From: JAOAIV01 sp038849555 | GTDB lineage: Archaea > Thermoproteota > Bathyarchaeia > Bathyarchaeales > Bathycorpusculaceae | Assembly: GCA_038849555.1 (NCBI GenBank) | Contig: JAWCMT010000035.1 | Location: 1 to 15,567, forward strand | Length of the DNA stretch: 15,567 nt | Direction: 5' to 3' | Shown: in pieces, positions 14,617 through 15,567 of the stretch | Layout of the letters: every line of letters starts with the position of its first letter | Position numbering within the stretch: position 1 is the first letter of the stretch | Notes under the pieces: model-generated | The model's input: the letters and a program-made list of their open reading frames with translations, nothing else | The model's database searches: none | What the model was told of the DNA's origin: nothing | Program-made: the position numbers and the translations under genes

Positions 14617-15567
14617 ATGGGTCTGTGGAAACTTAGACTTTCTATGGTAGGCACGTTAGCCATAATTTTCGGCCTGTCCACATTAGTATTCGCAGTAATC
14701 ATGAGCTTGGTTGGCGTGTTCGACTTATTAACGCTGGGTATTCTCGTTGTATCTTTTAATATTGTTCAATGGCTAATATCCCCCTATCTTATAGGCGCCA
14801 TATATCGTGTACGTGAAATCCCAGAAAATGAAAACCCGCAGCTACATAAGATAGTTGAAGCTCTCAGTCAGAAAAGCAAAATCTCCAAGCCAAAACTTAT
14901 GCTGGCACAGATTCCAATTCCAAACGCCTTCGCATATGGCTCTCCACTCACGGGCAATCATGTTGCAGTAACCGAGGGGCTTTTGCAGTCATTGAATGAG
15001 TCGGAAGTTGAGGCTGTTATAGGACATGAACTTGGGCATCTGAAGCATAAAGACGTGCAGGTTATGATGGCTGTTTCTTTCTTGCCAGCGCTTTTCTACT
15101 ACATTGGCTATTCACTTATGCTTTCTAGCATGTATCGTGGGCGCAGAGAAGAAGGCAGCAGCGCCTTAGTTGGCATAGCCTTTGTCGCTTTTTCATGGGT
15201 ACTGAACCTGCTAATTCTCTACTTAAGTAGGCTTCGCGAATACTACGCGGATAGGCACAGCGTCTCTGTTGTGGATAATGGCGCGCAGAAGCTCTCTACA
15301 GGATTGGCCAAGATAGTTCATACAACACGCAGAGTTGGTCGCGGTCAAAAAGAAAAGCCGAACAATAGCGCTTTTAAGGCGTTGTTCATTGCGGATCCTG
15401 ACAGGGCGAATGCAGATGCCGTGGAACTATCTGCCATGGAGATGCAAGGTGACCAGCGACTAGTTCAGCGGATTCTTTCAAAGAAATTGACATTTGCCGA
15501 TAAGCTGATTGAAGCATTCTCAACTCACCCGAACATAATTAAACGATTACGTGCGTTGCAACAACTC
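14617..15567 (+). CDS. htpX: HtpX-like M48 membrane metalloprotease, open at the right edge
   Basis: HtpX is a zinc protease of membrane protein quality control with its active site on the cytoplasmic face. The frame opens at ATG 14617, a few bases after AAGGGA, and continues without a stop to the window end (317 codons). Residues about 8-32 and 36-56 are two hydrophobic helices. PKLMLAQIPIPNAFAYG and the VAVTEGLL strand lead into the zinc site HELGH (H137, E138, H141), followed by LKHKD. Two further membrane segments lie at about 148-168 and 180-203, and the third zinc ligand E208 is in REYYADRHS. The end reached, STHPNIIKRLRALQQL, is the usual C-terminal motif, so only a few residues are probably missing. 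It diverges from ribK across a 174-base gap that holds a promoter for each gene. Confidence 0.93.
   Translation, partial: MGLWKLRLSMVGTLAIIFGLSTLVFAVIMSLVGVFDLLTLGILVVSFNIVQWLISPYLIGAIYRVREIPENENPQLHKIVEALSQKSKISKPKLMLAQIPIPNAFAYGSPLTGNHVAVTEGLLQSLNESEVEAVIGHELGHLKHKDVQVMMAVSFLPALFYYIGYSLMLSSMYRGRREEGSSALVGIAFVAFSWVLNLLILYLSRLREYYADRHSVSVVDNGAQKLSTGLAKIVHTTRRVGRGQKEKPNNSAFKALFIADPDRANADAVELSAMEMQGDQRLVQRILSKKLTFADKLIEAFSTHPNIIKRLRALQQL

Noticed and set aside
1..15567. CRISPR arrays, insertion sequence ends, tRNA or rRNA genes
   Set aside because: Reading both strands of the intergenic stretches showed no regularly spaced repeats, transposase motifs, cloverleaf patterns or rRNA-like sequence.

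Overview
The window looks like a chromosomal piece of a TACK-type archaeon, most plausibly a Bathyarchaeia-like lineage; this is my inference, as no rRNA is present. Supporting signs are a TrmB-family regulator, a crenarchaeal-type archaellin with a class III signal peptide, an archaeal FtsZ fragment, diphthine synthase, the archaeal CTP-dependent riboflavin kinase and the archaeal FAD synthase. TATA-like boxes lie about 25-30 bases before several starts, two genes look leaderless, and transcript ends are T-rich without hairpins. No tRNA, rRNA, CRISPR array or insertion sequence was recognised.

Left part (1-2480): a TrmB-family regulator (+) converges on an archaellin gene (-). Just upstream of the archaellin, on the same strand, lies the C-terminal end of a second archaellin. 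It runs without a break into the 3' two thirds of an ftsZ gene on the opposite strand. Both genes lose their 5' parts at the same place, about 1780-1790, so this is a recombination or assembly junction.

Centre (2480-9560): a stand-alone giant gene (1878 aa) codes for DUF4011 - SF1 helicase - Vsr-like nuclease (MTES_1575 type) - DUF3320, an architecture linked to anti-phage defence. It is followed by a DUF362 protein with an embedded two-cluster ferredoxin. The DUF362 gene has a strong promoter and a perfect 15-base palindrome at its predicted transcription start.

Poorly characterised stretch (9560-11630): a 41-aa single-pass membrane protein, a 60-aa basic protein with a possible helix-turn-helix, and a membrane-anchored, glycosylated, TIM-barrel hydrolase-like surface protein.

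Right part (11630-15567): a tight housekeeping operon, dph5 - DUF357 - ribL - rhomboid protease, meets ribK end to end with a 4-base overlap. RibL and RibK together make FAD from riboflavin. RibK keeps an N-terminal winged helix, and a perfect 9+9-base inverted repeat spans its own promoter and start, which suggests autoregulation of the RbkR type. An htpX membrane metalloprotease gene diverges from ribK and runs off the right edge.
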